From Thiorhodococcus drewsii AZ1 (GTDB lineage: Bacteria > Pseudomonadota > Gammaproteobacteria > Chromatiales > Chromatiaceae): DNA of 50,407 bases. The notes below the pieces were generated by a model. The model saw only the letters and a program-made list of their open reading frames with translations. It had not been told where the DNA came from and ran no database searches. Both the position numbers and the translations under genes were made by a program. The DNA lies in contig NZ_AFWT01000035.1 in NCBI RefSeq assembly GCF_000224065.1, positions 1-50,407 of the forward strand, given 5' to 3'. Positions within the stretch are counted from its first letter, which is position 1, and every line of letters starts with the position of its first letter. Shown here in pieces: positions 37,757 through 45,079 of this stretch.

Positions 37757-38464
37757 ATGCGATATTGTTTCCATCATATTCCGAAAACCGCTGGCTCTGC
37801 GGTCAGAAATGAATTGCTGCGTCAACATTTTACATTAATTGATGACTATAGGACTGATATTCCTCAATTAAAAAAAGGGCGTGATTCGTTGGGTTTTGGA
37901 CCTCTGCGCGATCTCAGGGCACTTAGCCAAAAAGAAATCCTCTGTGGACATTGGGAGGGTTTGCTGCTTGGCGACGAGCGGTATACAATTCAAAACCGTT
38001 ATCCAGGTTTATTTAATAGGCAAGATTTTTTTGTATTTACTTATCTTCGTGAACCGCTTGAATTGAGTTTCTCGATGTATTTTTTTGGAATCCGTCGAAA
38101 AAAAGGGGGGGGGTTCAACGATTTAAAGAAATTAAAACAAAGTGTTTTGAAAAATAAAAATTATATTTCTATGATGCTAAACATTAGAAAGATAAGTGAC
38201 ATTCAAACAGTTCTTGATCGCTATGCTTTTATAGGTCTTTCTGAAAGATATTCAGAAAGTGCGGTCCGTTTAGGATCTTTCCTTGAATGTAAGTTTTTAA
38301 TCAAGGAAAATTTTACAAATAAATCAGAGCGCCATAAAGAGAATGTCATGGAATTGCTTAATGATAAAGAGTTTCTTCAATGCCATCGAGACGATAATTT
38401 AGATTATGATATTTATCTCGAAGCGGTAAAGCGTTTCGATTCGTGCAGTCAGGCTTCTGTGTAA
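37757..38464 (+). CDS. Sulfotransferase-family protein with a homopolymer tract
   Basis: About 235 residues. YCFHHIPKTAGSAVRNELLR (3-22) is the 5'-phosphosulfate loop and FTYLREPLELSFSMYF (about 93-108) the 3'-phosphate site; YAFIGLSERYSESAVRLG is the late conserved element of the Sulfotransfer_2-like group. I chose ATG 37757 because AGGAG (37742-37746) is too close to ATG 37748. It is strongly AT-rich. The codons for RRKKGGG include an A7 and then a G9 run, so slippage would shift the frame a little after the middle of the substrate domain. The acceptor is unknown. Confidence 0.83.
   Translation: MRYCFHHIPKTAGSAVRNELLRQHFTLIDDYRTDIPQLKKGRDSLGFGPLRDLRALSQKEILCGHWEGLLLGDERYTIQNRYPGLFNRQDFFVFTYLREPLELSFSMYFFGIRRKKGGGFNDLKKLKQSVLKNKNYISMMLNIRKISDIQTVLDRYAFIGLSERYSESAVRLGSFLECKFLIKENFTNKSERHKENVMELLNDKEFLQCHRDDNLDYDIYLEAVKRFDSCSQASV
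38098..38113 (+). repeat. A7G9 homopolymer tract inside a sulfotransferase gene
   Basis: Seven A (38098-38104) are followed at once by nine G (38105-38113) in the coding sequence. Tracts of this length are typical sites of slipped-strand mispairing. In an AT-rich gene a run of nine G stands out. It encodes KKGGG in the present in-frame state. Confidence 0.92.
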
Positions 38465-38491
38465 ATTCGTTCGTTGATAGAATCAGGTATC

Positions 38492-39856
38492 ATGAACCTC
38501 AAAGTATATGCAGGCTTTAAGACCAAACCACATGAACAGAAACGACTATTCGTTGCAGACCCCTCACTTGACGATTTGAGAGGACATCATTACGGGCTAT
38601 CAGTCACGATCGCGGACGCTGGAACGGAGGCAGGGTACGAGGTTGCTATCCTGACAAACAAGCGAGGGAAGCAGGCCTTATCCAAGAACGCTCATTACCG
38701 ATTCCTTCCGCTTTTTTCTGCTTCAATCTATTTTGTCGATGAAATAAAGGGGCAAAAAGAACCAGGAGATTATTTCTATTCCGAATTTCTGCAGTTTCTC
38801 CGTGAGGAGCATGTAGCTTCCGATGATGTCGTTTTGTTTCACACAGCTATTGGCGAGGTCTATGCAGGATTGCTTCTGCTAATCAATCGGCTAAATCAGA
38901 AAGAAGTAAAAACGCTTCCCGAGATACATTTATGCACACCCTACAATGAAGATCTCATGCCAGGTAATCTTCGAGGGCGTGATTTATGCAAAACAATATC
39001 CATGATATCAAGCCAGTGTGCATTGAAAGACGGAAAAGTGTATTTTTGGGTGGAAAATAAGTCACTGGTGAATCATTACGCTGTTCGGACAAGTGTCAAC
39101 CATGTTCCGCTGCATATCCCTCTTCGTTGCCGTTTGTCAGTCGAAAGGGTTGTCCGCGCTGATCTGTCGGAAAAGCCGATTGTGTCTTACCTTGGTGCTG
39201 CCCGCGAGGAGAAAGGTTTTCTAAAAGTTGTCGAGTTGTTACGGGCTTATCGTGACAGCTTGTATCATGTCAAAAAAGCGAAAGCCAATATTCAGTTTTT
39301 TATTCACTGTGTACCACAAAAGGTCGGGTATACTCCGTCGATAAGAAACGCAATTAACGAACTAGAAGCATTAAAAGCCGATTTGGATATTGTCTTATGG
39401 AATGAACCATTAGCGGAAGCCGAATACCACGCTAAAATGGAGGAAAGTGCTGCGATATTTTTGTTATATGACGAGCGGTATCGCGTTCGGGGTAGTGGCA
39501 TACTGGCTGAAGCACTGACGATGGGTTGTCGGATTATCGCAACTCCAGATAGCGTTTGCGCCCTGTATGCTGATCGGAATATCGATTGCGTCTCATCAGA
39601 CATGAGCGTAAAAATACAATATCTTTTTGATATGACGAATGTATTCGATGAAACGAGGCAACAACAGTTAGTCGAGCGAACAAAAGAAAATCGCCACCTA
39701 CACGATCCGCGCGGTTACCTGCGACGTATTGAGGCGCGGCAAAAATACCAGCATTCACAAGGATCTTTCTATGCTATTTTGCATGCGATAGGTGGTTATC
39801 ACCACCGAATGATTGCCCTCGACGGGATTGATTCACTCGAAGCTTTTAAGATATGA
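38492..39856 (+). CDS. Putative GT-B glycosyltransferase (GT4-like)
   Basis: About 454 residues from ATG 38492 (MNLKVYAGFKTK). The N-terminal half has DPSLDDLRGHHYGLSVTIAD and HTAIGEVYAGLLLLINR. The C-terminal half is a GT4-like donor domain: PIVSYLGAAREEKGFLKVVE, DIVLWNEPLAEAEYHAKM, AAIFLLYDERYRVRGSGILA and EALTMGCRIIATP. The usual EGFG element is replaced by RGSGILAEAL, as in several capsule transferases. A TTG-started extension to 38474 is possible. Its stop overlaps the GSCFA gene by ATGA. AT-rich like its neighbours. Sugar unknown. Confidence 0.75.
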   Translation: MNLKVYAGFKTKPHEQKRLFVADPSLDDLRGHHYGLSVTIADAGTEAGYEVAILTNKRGKQALSKNAHYRFLPLFSASIYFVDEIKGQKEPGDYFYSEFLQFLREEHVASDDVVLFHTAIGEVYAGLLLLINRLNQKEVKTLPEIHLCTPYNEDLMPGNLRGRDLCKTISMISSQCALKDGKVYFWVENKSLVNHYAVRTSVNHVPLHIPLRCRLSVERVVRADLSEKPIVSYLGAAREEKGFLKVVELLRAYRDSLYHVKKAKANIQFFIHCVPQKVGYTPSIRNAINELEALKADLDIVLWNEPLAEAEYHAKMEESAAIFLLYDERYRVRGSGILAEALTMGCRIIATPDSVCALYADRNIDCVSSDMSVKIQYLFDMTNVFDETRQQQLVERTKENRHLHDPRGYLRRIEARQKYQHSQGSFYAILHAIGGYHHRMIALDGIDSLEAFKI

Positions 39857-40929
39857 ATCCATATACTAATTTACCGAAAACCTCTTTTTGGAGTGCCGCT
39901 GTTGCGAAGTCGGCAACAACTGTACCGCAAAATTTATATAAAAAGAAATGGTCAATCGACAAAAAGGATCAAATTGCGACGGCTGGTAGCTGTTTTGCTC
40001 AGCATATTGGGCGCCATCTCCGAGAAAATGCTTACCGCGTTATGGATGTCGAGCCCCCCCCTCAAGGGCTGCTGATAACCGATCAAAAACGCTTTGGTTT
40101 CTCAATATATTCAGCACGATATGGTAATATTTATACTGTGCGGCAATTGTTGCAGCTGGCAAAAGAGGCATTTAGTGAATGGCTGCCGGGAGAAATTGTT
40201 TGGGAGGGAAAAAACGGTCGTTATTATGATGCATTTCGCCCGGGAGTCGAGCCCGACGGATTGGGATCTCCAGAAGAGGTTTTAGCGCATCGTGCGTACC
40301 ATCTTGGTCGAGTCCGGGAATTGTTTGAGAAAATGGATCTTTTCATATTCACGCTTGGATTAACCGAAGCATGGATGCACAAGGAAAGCGGCACGGTGTT
40401 TCCTACTGCGCCAGGCACAATCGCTGGAACATTTGACCCGTCTCGGTATAAATTTAAGAACTTTTTATTTGAGGAAGTTCGGCATGATTTTAATACGTTT
40501 AAAAAAATTATTCATGAAAAGCAGATTAAAAAGAATAAATGTAAATTTATTTTGACTGTCAGTCCTGTTCCACTTACAGCGACGGCATCCGATAAACATG
40601 TGATGCTAGCTACGACGTATTCAAAGTCGGTACTGAGAGCGGTGGCAGGTCAATTATCAATGCACCAACACGATATCGATTATTTCCCATCTTATGAGAT
40701 TGTTTCTAATCCTTGGTCAGATTATCAATTTTTTGAGGAAAATTTGCGTTCAGTTAGAGAGAGTGGGGTCAATGCTGTCATGCAAGCTTTTTTTTTGGAG
40801 CACGAAGGTCTCGTTAACAATGAAAATTTGCTGCTAAGATCTTCCTCATCGGAAAAAGTATCCGAACCTGATGAAGATTTTGAAAATCTCGTTTGTGAAG
40901 AAGCGATATTAGATGCGTTCAGCAGGTGA
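39853..40929 (+). CDS. GSCFA-domain protein
   Basis: 358 residues with the name-giving motif in IATAGSCFAQHIGRHLRENA (about 42-61). Other family elements are RFGFSIYSARYGNIYTVRQL, YHLGRVRELFEKMDLFIFTL, LTEAWMHKESGTVFPTAPGT and FILTVSPVPLTAT. GSCFA proteins are distant SGNH-like hydrolases; some act in bacterial polysaccharide loci and are suspected O-acyl esterases or transferases, but the activity of this one is not known. It starts at ATG 39853 in the stop of the glycosyltransferase and is followed two bases later by another SGNH-like gene. It contains C8 (40054-40061) and T9 (40788-40796) runs. Confidence 0.9.
   Translation: MNPYTNLPKTSFWSAAVAKSATTVPQNLYKKKWSIDKKDQIATAGSCFAQHIGRHLRENAYRVMDVEPPPQGLLITDQKRFGFSIYSARYGNIYTVRQLLQLAKEAFSEWLPGEIVWEGKNGRYYDAFRPGVEPDGLGSPEEVLAHRAYHLGRVRELFEKMDLFIFTLGLTEAWMHKESGTVFPTAPGTIAGTFDPSRYKFKNFLFEEVRHDFNTFKKIIHEKQIKKNKCKFILTVSPVPLTATASDKHVMLATTYSKSVLRAVAGQLSMHQHDIDYFPSYEIVSNPWSDYQFFEENLRSVRESGVNAVMQAFFLEHEGLVNNENLLLRSSSSEKVSEPDEDFENLVCEEAILDAFSR
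40054..40061 (+). repeat. C8 tract in the GSCFA gene
   Basis: Eight C encode part of EPPPQ at about residue 70, early in the protein. A one-base change would truncate it near the N-terminus. Confidence 0.9.
40788..40796 (+). repeat. T9 tract in the GSCFA gene
   Basis: Nine T encode part of QAFFLEH near residue 315, close to the C-terminus. A slip here would alter only the last part of the protein. Confidence 0.9.
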
Positions 40930-40930
40930 G

Positions 40931-41710
40931 ATGATGAATATTTTACTTGTGGGAAATTCGCAACTCGCCTGTTTAAAGAAAGCTTACGACGTTCAGCCAG
41001 AAATTCTTGGTCAATTTGGTGATATATCTTTTTATGTTACACCGGGTGGTACAGGTCCGTATTTAACTGTAAACAATGGCTTGCTTGAGTTGATAAAGGA
41101 GGGAATAAACCCAAAATTCCCACCCCGCGCTTACCCTGAAAACACCCCATCTATTCCATTAGACAATTATGATTTGATTGTTGTTAGTGCTTTGGGTTAC
41201 ATTGATGGTGGATTTTATTATCCTAGCCCAGCAACTAGGCAAGGCATTATTTTTGATTTTTGTCCGAAACCTAACGCTATAACAAGCAGATATATTTCAG
41301 TTCCATGCTATAAAAAAATAATTGAAGGGACTTTGTTGAGTCAGCCTGGAATTAAGTTCTTGATGATTTTAAGAAAATATTTTTGTAAAGATATTCTGGT
41401 TCAGCCATTTCCTCTGCCGTCAAAAGATATACAAAATCACCCAGAATGGCCGCTTAACAGCATGTACGAAGACGTGCTTGGCGCGCATAAATTTTTTTGT
41501 CAAGAGAGAGATTTATTTATGAAAAATTTTTGCGAAAAACATAATATGACGCTTCTGTCTTACCCACTTGGTATTGGGCGCGAGGACTATTTTTCGCCTC
41601 CGGATCTCATGGGTGCCTCGGATGGATTGCACCCTACTGAAAGATATGGTGAGCTGGTACTTAGGCAGATAGCGAATGCTGTTGCATTGCAGGGTGTTCC
41701 TTCTGAATGA
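40931..41710 (+). CDS. SGNH-like hydrolase family protein
   Basis: 259 residues (or one fewer from ATG 40934). It starts MMNILLVGNSQLACLKKAY, where GNSQ takes the place of the GDS nucleophile block, and ends with DGLHPTERYGELVLRQIA, the DxxH block of SGNH hydrolases. YDLIVVSALGYIDGG in the middle may stand for the block II region. Such proteins can remove or add O-acetyl groups on sugars. It directly follows the GSCFA gene (two-base gap), which suggests that they act together on the same glycan modification. AT-rich. I judge the fold likely and the reaction uncertain. Confidence 0.65.
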   Translation: MMNILLVGNSQLACLKKAYDVQPEILGQFGDISFYVTPGGTGPYLTVNNGLLELIKEGINPKFPPRAYPENTPSIPLDNYDLIVVSALGYIDGGFYYPSPATRQGIIFDFCPKPNAITSRYISVPCYKKIIEGTLLSQPGIKFLMILRKYFCKDILVQPFPLPSKDIQNHPEWPLNSMYEDVLGAHKFFCQERDLFMKNFCEKHNMTLLSYPLGIGREDYFSPPDLMGASDGLHPTERYGELVLRQIANAVALQGVPSE

Positions 41711-41746
41711 AAGTGACTTAACATCGATTAACAAGAGGAATTTGGA

Positions 41747-42493
41747 ATGAGAGCCGCCTATGTTGGTTATAATAAGCTACTTAATAACCTTAAAGATTTG
41801 GGGTTTAAACCAGAAACCGTTATTGATGCGGGCGTTGCAAATGGTACGCCTTGGTTGTACGAGGAATTCCCTGCTGCATATTTTTACTTATTTGAACCGG
41901 TACCATCATTTGAAAAACGAATCTCCGAAATACTAAAGTCGATAAAAGGAGAGCATATACAATTGGCTCTCGGCTCAAAAGAAGAAATTGCCGAGTTTTA
42001 TATTCCTAAAGATGAAGGTTTGCATCAAATATCGACTTTCTGCTTTACGGAAAAAACTGTTCCAAAAGACACAAAATACGAAGTAGGGGTTACGACACTA
42101 GACTCTTTTTTTTTAAATAAAGAAATAACATATCCTATCTTGTTAAAAACTGATGTTCAGGGATATGATCTCGATGTAGCAAAAGGAGCGGAGAGATTGC
42201 TTAAGGAGATTGATATTGTTATTACGGAAGTTCCCGTTTACGGACCTTGGGGAGGTGGAGCAGAGCTTAAAGATTACATCGATTATTACTATGCGCATGA
42301 CTTTATTTTGTATGACTTAGTTCAGCCGTTGAGAAGGCCGGATGATGATCGTTTGCATTCCATTGATTTGTGCTTTGCCAATGCAAAGCTTCCTCTTGCT
42401 GCTAGGGAATTGTATACCAGCGGAAAGAAAGCTATTAGAGAGTCGCTAGCATATTACAAGTCGATTTCAGATAAGCAAAAATCGAAAAATTAA
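41747..42493 (+). CDS. FkbM-family methyltransferase
   Basis: 248 residues. Motif I is TVIDAGVANGTPWLYEEFP, followed by YLFEPVPSFEKRISEIL, LALGSKEEIAEFYIP and LLKTDVQGYDLDVAKGAERL, the FkbM core. TTLDSFFLN is the usual TLDxFF element; here its FF codons lie in a T9 run (42106-42114). GAGGA lies upstream of ATG 41747. It should methylate a sugar hydroxyl. It is the last AT-rich gene; the next gene has GC-rich codons, so the boundary of the acquired block lies between 42493 and 42548. Confidence 0.87.
   Translation: MRAAYVGYNKLLNNLKDLGFKPETVIDAGVANGTPWLYEEFPAAYFYLFEPVPSFEKRISEILKSIKGEHIQLALGSKEEIAEFYIPKDEGLHQISTFCFTEKTVPKDTKYEVGVTTLDSFFLNKEITYPILLKTDVQGYDLDVAKGAERLLKEIDIVITEVPVYGPWGGGAELKDYIDYYYAHDFILYDLVQPLRRPDDDRLHSIDLCFANAKLPLAARELYTSGKKAIRESLAYYKSISDKQKSKN
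42106..42114 (+). repeat. T9 tract in an FkbM methyltransferase gene
   Basis: Nine T encode the SFFL part of TTLDSFFLN, near residue 121, mid-gene. A one-base slip would remove the second half, including the KTDVQGYDLDVAKG element. Confidence 0.9.
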
Positions 42494-42547
42494 ATGGCTT
42501 AAAATTTGGCGGACGACTCTTTAGCAAAAAATCACAAGAGGCAACCC

Positions 42548-43777
42548 ATGCGCATCATTATCCTAGGCGGCGATGGCTTCTGCGGCTGGCCAACCGCCCT
42601 CCATCTCTCCGATCTCGGCCATGACATCACCATCGTCGATGACCTTTCCCGCCGAAAAATCGATGTCGAACTCGAATGTGAGTCCCTGACCCCCATTCGC
42701 CCGCTCAGCCAGCGCTTGCACACCTGGCGCGACCTGAGCGGCAAAAAGATCGCCTTCCAGCGCATCAATGTCGCACGCAACTACCAGCGCCTGCTCGATC
42801 TGCTCAACGACTGGAAACCCCACGCGGTGGTGCACTTCGCCGAGCAACGCGCCGCGCCCTATTCGATGAAGACCAGTTGGCATAAGCGCTACACCGTCGA
42901 TAACAACCTCAACGCCACCAACAACCTGCTCGCGGCCATTGTCGAAAGCGGCCAGGATATCCATGTGGTGCACCTCGGCACCATGGGCGTCTACGGCTAC
43001 GGCACCGCCGGGATGAAGATCCCCGAAGGTTATCTGCCGATCAAGGTGCAGACCGACGAGGGCAACCTGATCGACACCGAGATCCTGTATCCGACCAATC
43101 CCGGCAGCGTCTATCACCTGACCAAGTCGCAGGATCAACTCTTCTTCTTCTACTACAACAAAAACGACGCAGTGCGCGTCACCGACCTGCACCAAGGCAT
43201 TGTCTGGGGCACCCAAACGGCGCAGACCAAGCGTGACGAGCGTTTGATCAATCGCTTCGATTACGACGGCGACTATGGCACCGTGCTCAATCGCTTCCTG
43301 ATGCAGGCGGCGGTTCAGTATCCGCTCACCGTGCATGGCACCGGCGGCCAAACCCGCGCCTTCATCCATATCCAAGATACCGTGCGCTGCGTGCAGTTAG
43401 CGATCGATAATCCGCCCAACCCCGGCGACAAGGTGCACATCTACAACCAGATGACCGAGACCCATCGTGTGCGTGATCTGGCCAAGATGGTCGCGGATCG
43501 GACCGGCGTGACGATCGATCATGTGCCCAACCCGCGCAAGGAAGACGACGAGAACGAGCTTCACGTCACCAACAAGCGCTTCCTAAATCTCGGCCTGGAG
43601 CCCATCACCCTGAGCGAGGGCTTGATGGAAGAGGTCACCGAGATTGCGCACAAGTACGCGGATCGCTGCGACCATTCCCGCATTCCCTGTGTCTCGGCCT
43701 GGAATCATGATCGCTTCGAGGCGGTGAACGCGCGCTATCACCTTGATGAACACGGGCAAGTCGACGCCGGAGATTGA
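42548..43777 (+). CDS. sqdB: UDP-sulfoquinovose synthase homologue (SqdB)
   Basis: 409 residues, an extended short-chain dehydrogenase/reductase. The cofactor loop is ILGGDGFCGWPTALHLSDLG, nearly diagnostic of SqdB/SQD1. The catalytic regions are HLGTMGVYGYG (about 140-150) and VYHLTKSQDQLF (Tyr and Lys about 188-192); VTDLHQGIVWGTQT is also typical. The enzyme makes UDP-6-sulfoquinovose from UDP-glucose and sulfite in the cytoplasm. The usual product partner is sulfolipid synthase SqdX/SqdD, but no such gene is here; instead the gene sits in a capsule locus. AGAGG lies five bases before ATG 42548; an upstream open frame is ignored. GC-rich, unlike the genes before it. Four bases after it the CysH-like gene begins. 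Confidence 0.95.
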   Translation: MRIIILGGDGFCGWPTALHLSDLGHDITIVDDLSRRKIDVELECESLTPIRPLSQRLHTWRDLSGKKIAFQRINVARNYQRLLDLLNDWKPHAVVHFAEQRAAPYSMKTSWHKRYTVDNNLNATNNLLAAIVESGQDIHVVHLGTMGVYGYGTAGMKIPEGYLPIKVQTDEGNLIDTEILYPTNPGSVYHLTKSQDQLFFFYYNKNDAVRVTDLHQGIVWGTQTAQTKRDERLINRFDYDGDYGTVLNRFLMQAAVQYPLTVHGTGGQTRAFIHIQDTVRCVQLAIDNPPNPGDKVHIYNQMTETHRVRDLAKMVADRTGVTIDHVPNPRKEDDENELHVTNKRFLNLGLEPITLSEGLMEEVTEIAHKYADRCDHSRIPCVSAWNHDRFEAVNARYHLDEHGQVDAGD

Positions 43778-43780
43778 CCC

Positions 43781-44479
43781 ATGCCCGTCGTGCGTGGCGC
43801 CCTGGGGGGCGAAACCGGCGCAGGCCGCGAGATGCCTGCGCACCCGACGCTGGACAGCGCGCGGGCGATGATCCGCCAAGCCCATCAGGACGCGGCGGGT
43901 CGTTTGCTGCTGACCACCTCCGGCGGCGAGACCTCGGCGCTGATGCCGCATCTGGTGGCCTCGGTGATCGGCAAGGACTTTCCGCTGGTCTTTGTCGATC
44001 ACGGCTTCTATTGCCGCGCGACCTACGCCATGGTCGAGTACTTTCGCGCGCAAGCCTTCGACCTGCGCATCTATCGCAGTCATCCAGCGCCAGGCGACAT
44101 CGAACGCCACTACGCGGGCTGGCGCGATCCCGCCTCCCCGCACTTCTCCCTGGTGGTGCGCAAGATCAAGCACGAGCCGCTCAACCGCGCCTTTGCCGAA
44201 CTGAAACCGCGCATGTGGTTACGCGGCATCATGCGCCACGAGACCCCGGAGCGCCAAGCCGCCGCGCCGATCCAGTTCAAGAACGGGGTCTACCAGGTGC
44301 ATCCCATTCTCGACTGGCAGAAGGCCGATGCGCTGGACTACCTTGAGCTCCACGGCTTGCCGATCAACGCCGACCATTGGGACCCGACCAAGGGACGCGA
44401 TCAACGCGGCGAATGTTTAATCGGCGACTACTGCGGCGTGCAGCACAGCGCCACATCAACGCCTGAGCCGGAGGGCTAA
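43781..44479 (+). CDS. CysH-like PAPS-reductase-family protein
   Basis: 232 residues of the PP-loop superfamily. The PP-loop is LLLTTSGGETSALMPHLV (about 43-60). MWLRGIMRHETPER, then PIQFKNGVYQVHPILDWQKA matches the W-xxG-xRRxxS and VxPIxDW blocks of CysH. Near the end GECLIGDYCG (about 210-219) keeps the Glu-Cys of the reductase's catalytic ECGxH; no double-Cys pairs for a 4Fe-4S cluster are seen, as in PAPS-type enzymes. If active it would release sulfite from PAPS or a similar compound, the co-substrate of SqdB, which lies three bases upstream. GGAG precedes ATG 43781. The replacement of GxH after the Cys means that a different PP-loop reaction cannot be excluded. Confidence 0.8.
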   Translation: MPVVRGALGGETGAGREMPAHPTLDSARAMIRQAHQDAAGRLLLTTSGGETSALMPHLVASVIGKDFPLVFVDHGFYCRATYAMVEYFRAQAFDLRIYRSHPAPGDIERHYAGWRDPASPHFSLVVRKIKHEPLNRAFAELKPRMWLRGIMRHETPERQAAAPIQFKNGVYQVHPILDWQKADALDYLELHGLPINADHWDPTKGRDQRGECLIGDYCGVQHSATSTPEPEG

Positions 44480-44482
44480 GCC

Positions 44483-45040
44483 ATGAGTGCCTGGAAACGC
44501 CTGAGCGAGATCGTCCGCATCGACTCCGACTGGGTGCGGGTGATTGGCGAGCGCTGGTTGTGCGATCAGGGCCGCGAGCTGGAGTACTGGCGGGTCGAGA
44601 AGGTGGATTCGGTCATCGTTCTGCCCGTTCAGGTCGGGCGCCTGATCTGCGTGCGCCCCACCTTCCGCCCCGGCATCCAGCGCGAAACGCTCGATTTCCC
44701 CGGCGGCCGCCTGTCCGCCGGTAAGCGCCCCGAGGACATGGCGCCCTTGCTGCTGGAGCGCGAACTCGGCGTACCCCACACCGCCATTCACCAGGTCAGC
44801 GCGATCAACCAGCAGCCCTGGATGATCAACAGCGCTTTCTCCAACCAGGGGCTTTGGGGGATCGTCGCCACCCTCGACCCCGCCTACCCCATCGCACCCC
44901 AGCACATCGGTCAAACCGCCCCGGCCACTGTTGAGGGGGTGCAAGCGCTGCTGGAGGCGCTCGATTGCCTGCAATGCCGGGCGGTGCTGTTGGAGTGGGC
45001 GCGGCAGCGGCTGAGAGGCTCGGACTTGTCTGTCATCTGA
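44483..45040 (+). CDS. Nudix-fold protein with a degraded Nudix box
   Basis: 185 residues of the ADP-ribose pyrophosphatase type: VRVIGERWLCDQGRELEYWR, DSVIVLPVQVGRLICVRP, then RETLDFPGGRLSAGKRPEDM and APLLLERELG. Compared with GX5EX7REUXEEXGU, the glutamates after the first glycine are Ser and Lys, and the REUxEE core is LLLERE, so key metal ligands are missing. It may be a non-catalytic relative or a binder of a nucleotide or nucleotide-sugar. It begins three bases after the CysH-like gene and clearly belongs to the sqdB operon. ATG 44483 is the only good start. Its place suggests handling of PAP, PAPS or UDP-sulfoquinovose, but that is inference. Confidence 0.75.
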   Translation: MSAWKRLSEIVRIDSDWVRVIGERWLCDQGRELEYWRVEKVDSVIVLPVQVGRLICVRPTFRPGIQRETLDFPGGRLSAGKRPEDMAPLLLERELGVPHTAIHQVSAINQQPWMINSAFSNQGLWGIVATLDPAYPIAPQHIGQTAPATVEGVQALLEALDCLQCRAVLLEWARQRLRGSDLSVI

Positions 45041-45079
45041 CTGGACGTGGCGGACAGGTTGCCGGAAACTAGCCGCACC

